From positions 1-64,000 of the forward strand of contig JBNKWI010000002.1 of NCBI GenBank assembly GCA_050299695.1: a DNA stretch of 64,000 bases. The letters run 5' to 3'. Under the pieces are notes generated by a model, which saw nothing but the letters and a program-made list of their open reading frames with translations, ran no database searches and was not told the DNA's origin. A program made the translations under genes and the position numbers. The stretch comes from Ovoidimarina sp050299695 (GTDB lineage: Bacteria > Pseudomonadota > Alphaproteobacteria > Rhodobacterales > Rhodobacteraceae). Positions 43,950-53,261 of this stretch are shown here, one piece after another (position 1 is the stretch's first letter; each line of letters begins with the position of its first letter).

Positions 43950-44196
43950 TCCACCGAACTTTCAATCATGACCACCGCGGCATTCCCGAGAAATGTGGCG
44001 ATAACTTGCCGCGTTTCGGAACAAACTAAGAAAGATTGTCTGGAAGGGGTGATTGTTGAGAGATTGAGGCCGATCGCACACGCAATGCGCCAAAAATCTC
44101 GAAACCGGCGCGGCGCGATCGGATTTTTCGAAACAGAGCGTCCGGCCCTTGGCAACCATCGGGCCGCCCGGTGAAGGAGCTTCGACTCACCGCCCG

Positions 44197-45054
44197 CTAG
44201 CGGACCTGGCGAACCCCGTGGCTCCGGTCGTATCCGCTGTCCTGCGGTCCGCGCCATCCGGCCAGCGCTTCGGCGGGCGCCTCGAAGACCTCGACCAGCA
44301 GCGGATGGCAGGCCGCCGTATCGCTCGAATGGGTTGCCCCGCAATCCCCGCCCGGACAGGCCGAGAGCGCCCCGAGCAGGTCGATCTCGGCGAAGATCTC
44401 GAGGAAGTCGCCGGGCCGCACCGGCGAAGCCTTCATGAAATACTGGCCCGTCTCCCGCGTGAACCCGGTGCACATGAAGACGTTCAGCACATCATGTATA
44501 TACGGTTCAGCCGCCGTCACCGGCATTCCCGTCTCACCGGCCAGCGCCCGCGTGAGGTTCGAGTGGCAGCAGTGGTGATACGTCCCGCCCGACAGCAGCC
44601 GGTGTGTATACGGATCGCAGCGCGTGCCGATCACGTCATGCACCCCGCCGCCGAACGCGTCCATCCCGTACCAGCCGAGCGTATCCTCGACGATGGTCGC
44701 CATCGGCCTGAGATGGGGCAGGCACGACCAGAGCCGGTCGCCCACCGAGACATGCGTCCCATGCAACGCCCGGGTCTTGCCGGAAAAGAACCGCTCGCTC
44801 AGATCCTCCGCCGCCCAGAGGTTCAGGTCGCCCACCTGCGGCCCCTCGACAGAGGTAATCCGGAAGAACCCGCCCGCCGGGACCCGGAAACACCGCCCCT
44901 CGCGCGGCGGCACCAGAACCTCGTCCAGCTTCCACGCCGCGCCCCGCGCCGCCCGGTAGAGATCCAGATCCGGCACCGGCAGCGTCTCCGGCGGATAGCA
45001 GATCACCGGCGGCACGGCGCGGCGGGCGTCGGCGTCATCGGGCAGCATCGTCAT
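44197..45054 (-). CDS. DUF1989 (urea carboxylase-associated family) protein
   Basis: A 285-aa DUF1989 protein. Typical segments are GRCFRVPAGGFFRITSVEGPQVGDLNLW, YTHRLLSGGTYHHCCHSNL and NVFMCTGFTRETGQYF, with conserved cysteines and histidines that may bind metal. In other genomes such proteins accompany urea carboxylase; no urea gene is here. The ATG at 45054 overlaps the ALDH16 stop codon (ATGA), so it is the last gene of the deoC-ALDH16 transcript. Function unproven. Confidence 0.88.
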   Translation of the reverse strand: MTMLPDDADARRAVPPVICYPPETLPVPDLDLYRAARGAAWKLDEVLVPPREGRCFRVPAGGFFRITSVEGPQVGDLNLWAAEDLSERFFSGKTRALHGTHVSVGDRLWSCLPHLRPMATIVEDTLGWYGMDAFGGGVHDVIGTRCDPYTHRLLSGGTYHHCCHSNLTRALAGETGMPVTAAEPYIHDVLNVFMCTGFTRETGQYFMKASPVRPGDFLEIFAEIDLLGALSACPGGDCGATHSSDTAACHPLLVEVFEAPAEALAGWRGPQDSGYDRSHGVRQVR

Positions 45055-47396
45055 TCTCCGTAGGGCACCCAGACCGTCTTGATCTCGGTCGCCGCCGCCA
45101 GGAACGCCGCGTCATGGGCCTCCGCCCAATCCGTCGCCCGCCCGTTGTTCACCCAGGTCCGCTTCAGGTTCCCCGCGGCCTCGCGCTCGACGACCGCCGA
45201 AAGGTCCGAGGACGAAAAACACCAGCAGGCATCCACATCCGCATGGCCCGCCATCTGCGGCGCCAGTTCGGCATGGGCGCCCGTCAGGATGTTCAAAGCG
45301 CCGCCCGGCACATCGGACGTGTCCAGCACCTGGTAGAAATCCGTCGCCGCAAGCGGGAACGGCTCGGAAGCGACCGCCACTACCCGGTTCCCCATCGCGA
45401 GCGCCGGCGCCACGGTCGACACCAGCCCCAGAAGCGGCGCCTCGTCGGGGCAGAGCACGCCGATCACCCCCACCGGCTCGTTCATCGCGAGCGCCACGCC
45501 CCGCATCGGCACCGGCTTCGCCCGCCCGTCGAGCTTGTCGGCCCAGGCCGCCCAGGTGAAGAGCCGCGACACCGACGCTGCCACCTCCGCCTCCGCCGCC
45601 TTCGCCGAAGCCCCTGTCAGGTCGCGCAGCCGCCCCGCGAATTCCGCCGCCCGCGCCTCCAGGTTCTCGGCCACGTAATAGAGCACCTGCGCCCGAAGAT
45701 GCGCGCTCGCCTTCGCCCAGCCGCCCGCGCCCCGCGCCGCCTCCACCGCGTTTCGAAGATCTTTCCGGTTCGCCAGCCCCGCATGGCCCAGAAGTTTCCC
45801 GGACTTCGACCAGACCGCCTTCGAATACCCCCCGTCCGGCCGCGCCTGCTTGCCGCCCACATAGAGCTTCGCCGTCCGGTCGAGCCCCGAAACCGCCGGC
45901 TTCTCCGGCGCCGGCACCGCCACCACCGGCTTCAGCGCCTTCGCCGCCCCCGCCGGTTTCGTATAGGCCAAGAGACCTTCCCAGCCGCCCTCGCGCCCGA
46001 ACCCGCTCTCGCGCACCCCGCCGAACCCGGCCGCCGCGTCGAAAAGGTTCGTCGCGTTCACCCAGACCACCCCCGCCACCAGCTTCGGCGCCATGTCGAG
46101 CGCGAGGTTGACGTTCTCCGTCCAGACCGTCGCCGCCAGCCCGTAGCGGGTGTTGTTGGCGAGCGCGACCGCCTCCTCCGGCGTCCGGAACGTGGTCGAC
46201 ACCAGCACCGGCCCGAAGATCTCCTCCTGCATCAGCCGGTCCGAGCTCGACAGCCCGGTAATCAGCGTCGGCGGATAGAAACAGCCTTTCTCCGGCAGCG
46301 GAATCCCGGCCTTGAACACCTCTCCGCCGCTCCCCGCCACCAGCTCCGTGATGGTCCGGAGCTGCACCGGGTCCACCACCGCGCCAATGTCGATCGCCTT
46401 GTCCAAGGGATCGCCGACGCGCAGCTTGTTCATCCGCGCCCGGAGCTTCTCGTGGAACGCCCCGGCGATCCCCTCCTGCACCAGGAGCCGCGATCCGGCA
46501 CAGCAGACCTGCCCCTGGTTGAACCAGATCGCATCCACCAGCCCCTCGATGGCGCTGTCGATATCGGCGTCGTCGAACACGATATAGGGAGACTTGCCCC
46601 CCAGCTCGAGCGTCAGCGCCTTGCCCGAGCCGGCCGTCGCCGCGCGGATCCGCCGCCCCACCGCGGTCGAACCCGTGAAGGCGATCTTGTCGATATCGCC
46701 ATGTCCGACGATCATCTCGCCCACCGCCCCGTCCCCGGTGACGATATTCAAGACCCCCGGCGGCACCCCCGCCTCGGCCGAGAGCTCGGCGAAAAGAAGT
46801 GCCGTCAGCGAGGTGTACTCGGCGGGCTTCAACACCACCGTGTTGCCCATCGCCAGAGCCGGCGCGATCTTCCATGCCAGCATCAGGAGCGGGAAATTCC
46901 ACGGCACGATCTGCCCGCAGACGCCCAGGGGCACCCGCCCCGCCATCTGGCTGTCCTGAAGCTGCGCCATCCCCGCGTGGTAGTAGAAATGCCGCGCCAC
47001 CAGCGGCACGTCGATATCGCGGCTCTCCCGGATCGGCTTGCCGTTGTCGAGCGTCTCCAGCGCCGCGAACAACCGCGCGTGCTTCTGCACCAGCCGCGCC
47101 AGCGCATAAAGCACCCGCGCCCGCGCCTCTCCGCCCGCCTTCGACCAGCCGGGAAACGCCTTCCGCGCGGCGGCAACGGCGGCGTCCACATCCTTAGAAG
47201 ACGCCTGCGACACCTTCGCCAGCACATCGCCCGTCGCCGGATTCCGGCTCTCGAACCCCTTCCCCGGCGCGGTCCAGCCGCCGCCGACCCAGTGCCCGAA
47301 CCGCCCCTTGTGCCTGGCGATCCACTCCAGAGCCTCCGCCGCGCCCTCGGGCGCCGGCCCGTACTCCATTGTTTCGAAGATTTCGGAAACCGTCAC
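45051..47396 (-). CDS. ALDH16-type two-domain aldehyde dehydrogenase
   Basis: A 781-aa protein made of a full aldehyde dehydrogenase domain (about 1-500) and a second partial domain (about 520-780). The first domain has PWNFPLLMLAWK, FTGSTAVGRRIR, LELGGKSPYIVFDDAD, and nucleophile at C298/C299 (NQGQVCCAGSRLL). The second repeats the N-terminal half (NEPVGVIGVLCPDEAPLLG) but lacks a catalytic cysteine. This matches the ALDH16 family described from bacteria and animals. Start is GTG at 47396 (VTVSEIFETMEYG) after GGGGG; downstream of deoC, it may oxidise acetaldehyde. Confidence 0.88.
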   Translation of the reverse strand: MTVSEIFETMEYGPAPEGAAEALEWIARHKGRFGHWVGGGWTAPGKGFESRNPATGDVLAKVSQASSKDVDAAVAAARKAFPGWSKAGGEARARVLYALARLVQKHARLFAALETLDNGKPIRESRDIDVPLVARHFYYHAGMAQLQDSQMAGRVPLGVCGQIVPWNFPLLMLAWKIAPALAMGNTVVLKPAEYTSLTALLFAELSAEAGVPPGVLNIVTGDGAVGEMIVGHGDIDKIAFTGSTAVGRRIRAATAGSGKALTLELGGKSPYIVFDDADIDSAIEGLVDAIWFNQGQVCCAGSRLLVQEGIAGAFHEKLRARMNKLRVGDPLDKAIDIGAVVDPVQLRTITELVAGSGGEVFKAGIPLPEKGCFYPPTLITGLSSSDRLMQEEIFGPVLVSTTFRTPEEAVALANNTRYGLAATVWTENVNLALDMAPKLVAGVVWVNATNLFDAAAGFGGVRESGFGREGGWEGLLAYTKPAGAAKALKPVVAVPAPEKPAVSGLDRTAKLYVGGKQARPDGGYSKAVWSKSGKLLGHAGLANRKDLRNAVEAARGAGGWAKASAHLRAQVLYYVAENLEARAAEFAGRLRDLTGASAKAAEAEVAASVSRLFTWAAWADKLDGRAKPVPMRGVALAMNEPVGVIGVLCPDEAPLLGLVSTVAPALAMGNRVVAVASEPFPLAATDFYQVLDTSDVPGGALNILTGAHAELAPQMAGHADVDACWCFSSSDLSAVVEREAAGNLKRTWVNNGRATDWAEAHDAAFLAAATEIKTVWVPYGE

Positions 47397-47440
47397 CTGA
47401 GCGCCCCCTGCTTCTTCTTGGCAAAAATACTCATGTCCGG

Positions 47441-48445
47441 TCAGCCAATCGCGTGCCGCCACGAGGCCGAGTACCGCCCCGTGACATGGTGCTCGAGCTG
47501 CCGCTCGATATCGCCCAGAAGCGACGACGCGCCGAAGCGGAACAGGTCCGGCTTCAGCCAGCGGTCGCCCAGCTCGTCCTTCATCAAGGCTAGGTACACC
47601 AGCGCGTCCTTCGCCTTGGAAATCCCGCCCGCCGGCTTGTAGCCCACCTTGAACCCGGTCCGCGCCTCGTAGTCGCGGATCGCCCGGATCATCACCAGCG
47701 ACACCGGCAGGGTGGCGTTTACCCCTTCCTTCCCGGTCGAGGTCTTGATGAAATCCGCTCCCGCCATCATGCAGACCAGAGACGCCCGCGCCACGTTGCG
47801 CAAGGTGCCCAGTTCCCCCGTCGCCAGGATCGCTTTCACATGGGCGTCGCCGCAGGCCGCCCGGAACTCCGCCATCTCGTCATAGAGCGCCTGCCAGTCC
47901 CCGGTCAGCACGTGCCGCCGCGAAATGACGATATCGATCTCCTGCGCCCCCGCCGCCACGCTCTCGCGGATCTCCTGCACCCGCAACGGAAACGGCGACA
48001 ACCCCGCCGGAAACCCGGTCGACACCGCCGCGACCGGGATCCCCGAGCCCGCCAGCGCGTCCACCGCCACAGAAACCATGTCGTGATAGACGCAGACCGC
48101 CCCCGTGGTGATCGGCCCCATCCCCAAAGCGTTCAGGAGATCCTGCCGCACCGGCTGCCGCGCCTTGGCGCAAAGCCGCCGCACTCGCCCCTCGGTATCG
48201 TCGCCCGCAAGCGTCGTGAGGTCGATCAGCGTGATCGCGCGGAGAAGCCAGGCCGCCTGCCAGTCCTTCTTCACCGAGCGCCGCGTGCCGATCGTCGCCG
48301 CCCGCCGCTCGATGGCCGAGGTATTCGCCTGCGCAAGCCGCACCCAGTCGAGGTCGAGCGGCATCCCCGCATTTCGCGGCTCATGAAGCTGCGGCAGTTG
48401 CGCCGTGGCGGTTCGGGTCGCTTCAGGGGAGGGGGCATGGGTCAC
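47441..48445 (-). CDS. deoC: Deoxyribose-phosphate aldolase DeoC
   Basis: DeoC (334 aa) cleaves 2-deoxyribose-5-phosphate to glyceraldehyde-3-phosphate and acetaldehyde. The Schiff-base lysine is in GADFIKTSTGKEG and the second active-site lysine in VGYKPAGGIS; IDIVISRRHVLTGDW is also typical. The start is GTG at 48445 (VTHAPSPEATR). It precedes ALDH16 by 44 bases on the same strand, so acetaldehyde could be passed to that dehydrogenase. Confidence 0.95.
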   Translation of the reverse strand: MTHAPSPEATRTATAQLPQLHEPRNAGMPLDLDWVRLAQANTSAIERRAATIGTRRSVKKDWQAAWLLRAITLIDLTTLAGDDTEGRVRRLCAKARQPVRQDLLNALGMGPITTGAVCVYHDMVSVAVDALAGSGIPVAAVSTGFPAGLSPFPLRVQEIRESVAAGAQEIDIVISRRHVLTGDWQALYDEMAEFRAACGDAHVKAILATGELGTLRNVARASLVCMMAGADFIKTSTGKEGVNATLPVSLVMIRAIRDYEARTGFKVGYKPAGGISKAKDALVYLALMKDELGDRWLKPDLFRFGASSLLGDIERQLEHHVTGRYSASWRHAIG

Positions 48446-48529
48446 GGGCGGCAGAACCCTTGGGAAATGTCCGGAAAACCGTCGCACGGGCCGGGCGAAA
48501 AAACAAGATTGACCATCCAGTCAAAAATT

Positions 48530-48976
48530 TCAGAACCGCGACAGCAGCAGCCCCACGGCCACGAACAGCACCGCCAGAAGCCGCGTGACGCTGATCTCGC
48601 GCACCGGCAGGCCGAACGCACCCACCGCATCGACCACAAGGGCGGCGGCGAGTTGCCCGAAGATCAGCGCCGCCACCAGCGTCACCACGCCCAGCGTGCC
48701 CACCGACCAGATCGCCGCCCAGACATAGAACGCCCCGCAGGCACCGCCGATCCAGGCCCACCAGGGCACGGCCGCCGCCTGCGCCAGCCCGGGCACGCTG
48801 CCCCGGACCAGCGTCGCGCCGCCGAGCACCAGGAATCCCACCAGAAAGGAGATCGCCGCCGCCGCAACCGGGTCGCCGACATGTGCCGAAAGCCGCGCGT
48901 TGATCGGCGCCTGCACCGCAATCGCCGCCCCGCCCAGCGCGATCGCCGCCAGTGCAATCCAGACCGTCGAGGGCAT
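48530..48976 (-). CDS. DMT-family transporter (DUF606/YdcZ type)
   Basis: A 148-aa membrane protein with five predicted helices, typical of DUF606 proteins of the drug/metabolite transporter superfamily. Visible are PINARLSAHVGDPVAAAAISFLVG and WIGGACGAFYVWAAI. The ATG at 48976 has GGGAG upstream; a start 15 bases earlier (48991) is possible. It stands alone between deoC and divergent rpe. Substrate unknown. Confidence 0.85.
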   Translation of the reverse strand: MPSTVWIALAAIALGGAAIAVQAPINARLSAHVGDPVAAAAISFLVGFLVLGGATLVRGSVPGLAQAAAVPWWAWIGGACGAFYVWAAIWSVGTLGVVTLVAALIFGQLAAALVVDAVGAFGLPVREISVTRLLAVLFVAVGLLLSRF

Positions 48977-49085
48977 CCCCAGAGCTCCCATCCCGAAACC
49001 GCGCCACCCTGCGCGGCATTCCGGGTGGTGACAAGACCCGGAAGCGCCGCTAACCAGTCCCCGCCAGCGCCCCAGGAGCCCCGTG

Positions 49086-49772
49086 ATGCCCGACGCCCTC
49101 GACCGCACCGTCAAGATCGCCCCGTCGATCCTCTCCGCCGATTTCGCCAATTTCGGCGCCGAGATCCGGGCCATCGAGGCCCAGGGCGCCGACTGGATCC
49201 ATGTCGACGTGATGGACGGCCATTTCGTCCCCAACCTCACCTTCGGCCCGCCCGCGGTGAAGGCGTTCCGCCCGCATGTGAAGACGGTGATGGACGTCCA
49301 CCTGATGATCTCCCCCGTCGATCCCTATATCGACGCCTACGCCGATGTCGAGGCCGATGTCTTGACCGCCCATGTCGAGGCAGGCCCGCATATCCACCGC
49401 ACCCTCCAGGCGATCCGCGCCGCGGGGATGAAGGCCGGCGTCGCGCTCAACCCGGGCACCCCGGCCGAGGCGGTGGCGCATCTCCTCGACCTCGCCGATC
49501 TGGTCTGCGTGATGACCGTGAACCCCGGCTTCGGCGGCCAGAAATTCATCGACATGAGTGCCAAGATCCGCGCCCTCCGCGCGATGATCGGCGACCGCCC
49601 GGTGCATATCGAGATCGACGGCGGCGTCGATCCGTCCACGGCGCCCCTCGTGGTGGCGGCCGGCGCCGACGTGCTGGTGGCCGGCTCCGCGGTGTTCCGC
49701 GGCGGCTCGGTCGATGCACCCGAGGTCTACGGAACCAACATCGCCGCGATCCGCGCCGCCGCCACGGCCTGA
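49086..49772 (+). CDS. rpe: Ribulose-phosphate 3-epimerase
   Basis: Rpe (228 aa) interconverts ribulose-5-phosphate and xylulose-5-phosphate. The TIM-barrel signature IAPSILSADFANFGAE, metal-binding HVDVMDGHFVPNLTFGP, DVHLMI, and phosphate-binding EIDGGVDPSTA are all present. ATG at 49086 has AGGAG spaced 7 bases; an overlapping GTG at 49083 is less well placed. Confidence 0.97.
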   Translation: MPDALDRTVKIAPSILSADFANFGAEIRAIEAQGADWIHVDVMDGHFVPNLTFGPPAVKAFRPHVKTVMDVHLMISPVDPYIDAYADVEADVLTAHVEAGPHIHRTLQAIRAAGMKAGVALNPGTPAEAVAHLLDLADLVCVMTVNPGFGGQKFIDMSAKIRALRAMIGDRPVHIEIDGGVDPSTAPLVVAAGADVLVAGSAVFRGGSVDAPEVYGTNIAAIRAAATA

Positions 49773-49830
49773 ACCTCGTCGGGCCGACCCACGCGCCGCG
49801 CAGCTCGACCCCGTTGGGCCGTCTCCTTGC

Positions 49831-51246
49831 TCAGCCCTGCTTCGGATCGACCGGCAGCAGCGGGCCGATCCGGCGCTCCATGACCTCGGCGGCCGACAGG
49901 CAGCGCTCATCGTCGAACCAGCGCCCGATGATCTGCACGCCGACCGGAAGGCCATCCACCTTGCCGGCGGGGACGTTGAGCCCCGGCACGCCCAGACCCG
50001 CCACCAGCGGCAGGGGCCGATAGGCGCGGATGATCTGGCCCATCGTTTCCTCGTCGATGGTGTCGTGGTCGATCGGCAGGGGCGGCACGCAGGTGGTCGG
50101 TGTCAGCACGATCGGATAGGTCCGGAAGAACTCCGCCCAGGCACGGCGGATCGCCATGCGGCGGATCCAGCCTTCCTGCACGCCGACCTGGTCCAGCACG
50201 GGCAGGTTCGCGGCCGTGAGCTCGAACGATCGCCGAAACCTCTCGTCGCCCAGCTCGAAGAAGGTTTCGCGGACATGGCCGATGGAATCCGAGTAGAGAA
50301 GCGTCATCCAGAGCTCGGCCATCTCGGCCAGGTGCGGCGGCGCGACTTCCTCGACGACATAGCCCGCGTCTTCGAGCCACTGCGCCGCCTGCCGCACGAC
50401 GGCGACGACGCCGGGATCGACCGGCGTATCGGCATCGCCCAGCCAGACCGCCACGCGGCAGGGCACCCGCTGCGCGGGCGAAACCGCCGGCGCAGGCGCC
50501 TGGTCGGGGTCGCGCGGATCGGGCTGGGCAAGGACGGACATGCCCAGACGCAGGTCGCGGACCGAACGGGTGATCACCCCTTCCGAAGCGCCGAGCTGCA
50601 GCCCGAGCGTGTATTCCTCGGGTTGTGACGGGTTGAAGGAGGGCAGAAGTCCCATGGTGCCCTTCATCGAATAGACGCCGCAGACCGAGCCGGGAAGCCT
50701 CAGGGATCCGGCAACATCGTTGCCATGCGCCAGCGCGCCGATGCCCGCCGCGACCGAGGATGCGGCGCCGCCCGAGGATCCGCCCGGCGAGCGGGTCAGG
50801 TCATGGGGATTGCGGGTGATGCCGTGCAGGTCGTTCGACGCGAACCAGCGAAGGCACCAGGCCGGCACGTTGGTCTGGCCGATGATCACCGCTCCGGCTT
50901 TCCTCAGGTTGGCCGTCGGGATGCCGTCCTCGGCCACCCGGACGTCCTTCATCGCGACGAGCCCGGTGGTGGTGGCATGCCCGGCAAGGTCGGTGTCGAT
51001 CTTGGCCGTCACCGGCACGCCGTGAAGAGGGCCGGTCGGGCCGCTTTCCCGCAGGATCCGGTCGGCGGCATCGGCCGCGGCAAGGGCCTCGTCGTCGAAA
51101 CGGTTGACCACGGCGTTCAGCGCCGGGTTGACGGCGTCCATGCGCGCGAGGGCTGCCTCGGTCGCCTCCCGGCTGGTGATGCGCCCCGAGCGGATGGCTG
51201 CGGCGGTTGCGGCGGCATCGAGCTTGTAGAGATCGTTGGTGGCCAT
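49831..51246 (-). CDS. Amidase signature family enzyme
   Basis: A 471-aa amidase with the Ser-cisSer-Lys triad visible as K82 (VTAKID), S157 (SPGGSSGG) and S181 (GNDVAGSLRLP); the 75- and 24-residue spacings match characterised members of the family. AGS in place of the common GGS at the nucleophile is a small variation. The ATG at 51246 follows GAGGA; the open frame extends to 51378. It lies downstream of the ABC transporter on the same strand, separated by a strong hairpin, and may hydrolyse an imported amide. Confidence 0.93.
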   Translation of the reverse strand: MATNDLYKLDAAATAAAIRSGRITSREATEAALARMDAVNPALNAVVNRFDDEALAAADAADRILRESGPTGPLHGVPVTAKIDTDLAGHATTTGLVAMKDVRVAEDGIPTANLRKAGAVIIGQTNVPAWCLRWFASNDLHGITRNPHDLTRSPGGSSGGAASSVAAGIGALAHGNDVAGSLRLPGSVCGVYSMKGTMGLLPSFNPSQPEEYTLGLQLGASEGVITRSVRDLRLGMSVLAQPDPRDPDQAPAPAVSPAQRVPCRVAVWLGDADTPVDPGVVAVVRQAAQWLEDAGYVVEEVAPPHLAEMAELWMTLLYSDSIGHVRETFFELGDERFRRSFELTAANLPVLDQVGVQEGWIRRMAIRRAWAEFFRTYPIVLTPTTCVPPLPIDHDTIDEETMGQIIRAYRPLPLVAGLGVPGLNVPAGKVDGLPVGVQIIGRWFDDERCLSAAEVMERRIGPLLPVDPKQG

Positions 51247-51369
51247 CGGGGTCCTCATGGCGGGCAAAAGATCGGGCGTCCGTCCCTGCAGGGGCCATAC
51301 CGGGCAGGAGACGGTGCGGAAAGCGGGTTTGGAACGCAGGGACGTTCCCTGCCGGGGCGGGTCGGATGC

Positions 51370-51403
51370 CCCGGTCATTCCGGCGTGAACCGGAATGACC
51401 GGG
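51370..51403. terminator. Perfect 14-bp hairpin after the ABC binding-protein gene
   Basis: Arms 51370-51383 and 51390-51403 pair perfectly around a 6-base loop (cgtgaa). It starts 6 bases beyond the binding-protein stop. No T run follows on either strand, so it may limit readthrough or protect the upstream mRNA. Confidence 0.6.
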
Positions 51404-51409
51404 AGCGGA

Positions 51410-52438
51410 TCACTTGGTCAGATCGGTCCAGATCCGGCTGTAGAGTTCCTGCACGTCGGGCGGGCAGGTCTCCTGGAACGTGGCGGCCGACGCGAACTCC
51501 TCCGGGATGCTCATTTCCGGTGCCGCCAGCAGGTCGGGGGTCATGAAGGCCTCGCTGCCCATGATGCCGTTGCCGTAGCCGGTGTAGTTCGAGATCATGC
51601 CGGCGCTTTCGGGATCCATGATGAAGTTCAGGAACAGCCGGGCGTTCTCGAGGTTCTGGGCATCGGCGAGGATGGCGACGTTGTCCTGCCATTTCAGGAA
51701 GCCCTCCTTCGGAAAGCCGTAGGCGAAGCCCGAATTCTCGGCCCGGATGCGCATGGTGGCGCCGCTCCAGAACAGCGAGGCCTGAAGGTCCTCGTTGATG
51801 AACTTCTCGAAGCTCGCATAGTCGATCGACGCCCAGTAGGGCTTCGCGGCGACCAGCTTGTCGCGGGCGGCCTTCAGGATCGCCTTGTCGGAGGTGCAGG
51901 GCGTGCCGCCGACATACATCACCGCGGTGTCGATCACGTCGCTCATCAACGGCACGACGTTGATCTTGCCCTTCAGCTCCTCGGGCGGATCCAGGAAGAT
52001 CGCCGAGGTGTTGATGTCGCCGGAATAGACATCCTTGTTGACCATCACCCCGGTGGTCCCCCAGACCCACGGAACGGTGTAGTGGCGACCGGAATCCCAG
52101 GCCACGTCGACCCACTCGGGCGCGACGTTCTTGAAGTTCTCCATCTCGTTGGGCTCGGACTTCAGGAGCAAGCCCTTCTCGATGTAGATCGGAACTACCG
52201 ACGCCGACGGCACCACGATGTCGAACCCGTGGCCGCCGGCCTCGATCTTCGCGATCGCGGTCTCGTTGCTGTCGTACTCGGTCAGCGTGACCTTGACGTC
52301 GTAGGTCTTCTCGAACTGCTCGATCAGATCGGGCGGCGTGTAGAGGCCGAAGTTGTAGATGTTCAGCACCCCTTCCGCCGTGGCGGGAAGCGCGCTTGCG
52401 GCAAGGACGGCCGTCGTCAGGACAAATCTGGTCTTCAT
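51410..52438 (-). CDS. ABC transporter substrate-binding protein (PotD/PotF-like)
   Basis: A 342-aa periplasmic binding protein with a Sec signal cleaved near residue 21 (LPATA-EG). VLNIYNFGLYTPPDLIEQFEK and TEYDSNETAIAKIEAGGHGFD are typical of PotD/PotF polyamine-binding proteins; WVWGTTGVMVNKD is likewise conserved. It is the final gene of the potA-potB-potC-like operon transcribed leftward from 55228. Ligand is presumed to be a polyamine or related amine. Confidence 0.93.
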   Translation of the reverse strand: MKTRFVLTTAVLAASALPATAEGVLNIYNFGLYTPPDLIEQFEKTYDVKVTLTEYDSNETAIAKIEAGGHGFDIVVPSASVVPIYIEKGLLLKSEPNEMENFKNVAPEWVDVAWDSGRHYTVPWVWGTTGVMVNKDVYSGDINTSAIFLDPPEELKGKINVVPLMSDVIDTAVMYVGGTPCTSDKAILKAARDKLVAAKPYWASIDYASFEKFINEDLQASLFWSGATMRIRAENSGFAYGFPKEGFLKWQDNVAILADAQNLENARLFLNFIMDPESAGMISNYTGYGNGIMGSEAFMTPDLLAAPEMSIPEEFASAATFQETCPPDVQELYSRIWTDLTK

Positions 52439-52457
52439 CGAAGTCTCCTCTGGCGGA

Positions 52458-53261
52458 TCAGGTCTTTTTTCTTGTGAGCAGCCACGACCCCGCCACGACC
52501 AGCACGCTGAGCAGCAGAAGAAGCGAGGATATGGCGTAGATTTCCGAGGTCAGGTTCCGCTTGAGCTGGCCCAGCAGGTAGGTGGGCAGCGTGTCCTGGC
52601 CGGGGGATTTCAGGAACTCCGAGATCACCACGTCGTCCAGCGACACAACGAAGGCCAGCATGAACGCGGCGAGGATCGCGGGGGCCAGGAGCGGCAAGGT
52701 CACTTTCCGGAAGGTGTAGAAGCTGCTGGCGTAGAGATCCGCGGCGGCGGTCTCCAGCGTGAGGTCCATCTCCTGCAACCGCGCCCGGATCGGCATGTAG
52801 GCGAAGGGGATGCAGAAGGCGCTGTGGGCGATGATCAGGTAGGCCAGGCCGTTGTAGCCGGTCGCCTGCTTGACCTGCGCGAGGATGATCAGGAGCGCGA
52901 TGGCGAGCACGATCTCGGGCACCATCAGCGGCTGGTTCAGCACGAGGTGGATGGTCCCCTCGCCCCGGAACCCGTTGCTGCGGGTGGTGGCGAGCGCCGC
53001 CATGGTGGCGGTGACCGTGGCGACCAGCGCCGCGGTCGTGGCCAGGATCAGCGAGGTCGACGCCGCGCTCAGGAAGCCTTCGTTCTGCAGGGCCGTCGCA
53101 TACCAGCGCAGCGACACGCCTTCCCAGACGCTGATCGACTTGCCCGAGTTCAGCGAGTTCACCACCAGGATGACCATCGGGATGTAGAGGATCACGAAGC
53201 AGGTGATCGCTAGGGTGGTCGCACCGGGCAGGCGACGGATGTCGAAACGGCGCTTATCCAT
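52458..53261 (-). CDS. ABC transporter permease (PotC-like)
   Basis: A 267-aa permease of normal length with about six helices. The coupling loop is LTLETAAADLYASSFYTFRKVTLP. It overlaps the preceding permease by 8 bases, which is typical for a two-permease ABC system. Unlike the homolog at 38932 it has no extra N-terminal helices. Confidence 0.93.
   Translation of the reverse strand: MDKRRFDIRRLPGATTLAITCFVILYIPMVILVVNSLNSGKSISVWEGVSLRWYATALQNEGFLSAASTSLILATTAALVATVTATMAALATTRSNGFRGEGTIHLVLNQPLMVPEIVLAIALLIILAQVKQATGYNGLAYLIIAHSAFCIPFAYMPIRARLQEMDLTLETAAADLYASSFYTFRKVTLPLLAPAILAAFMLAFVVSLDDVVISEFLKSPGQDTLPTYLLGQLKRNLTSEIYAISSLLLLLSVLVVAGSWLLTRKKT

Noticed and set aside
45114..47642. Plus-strand open frame of 842 codons opposite ALDH16
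   Set aside because: Arg/His-rich shadow; ALDH motifs on the other strand are unambiguous.
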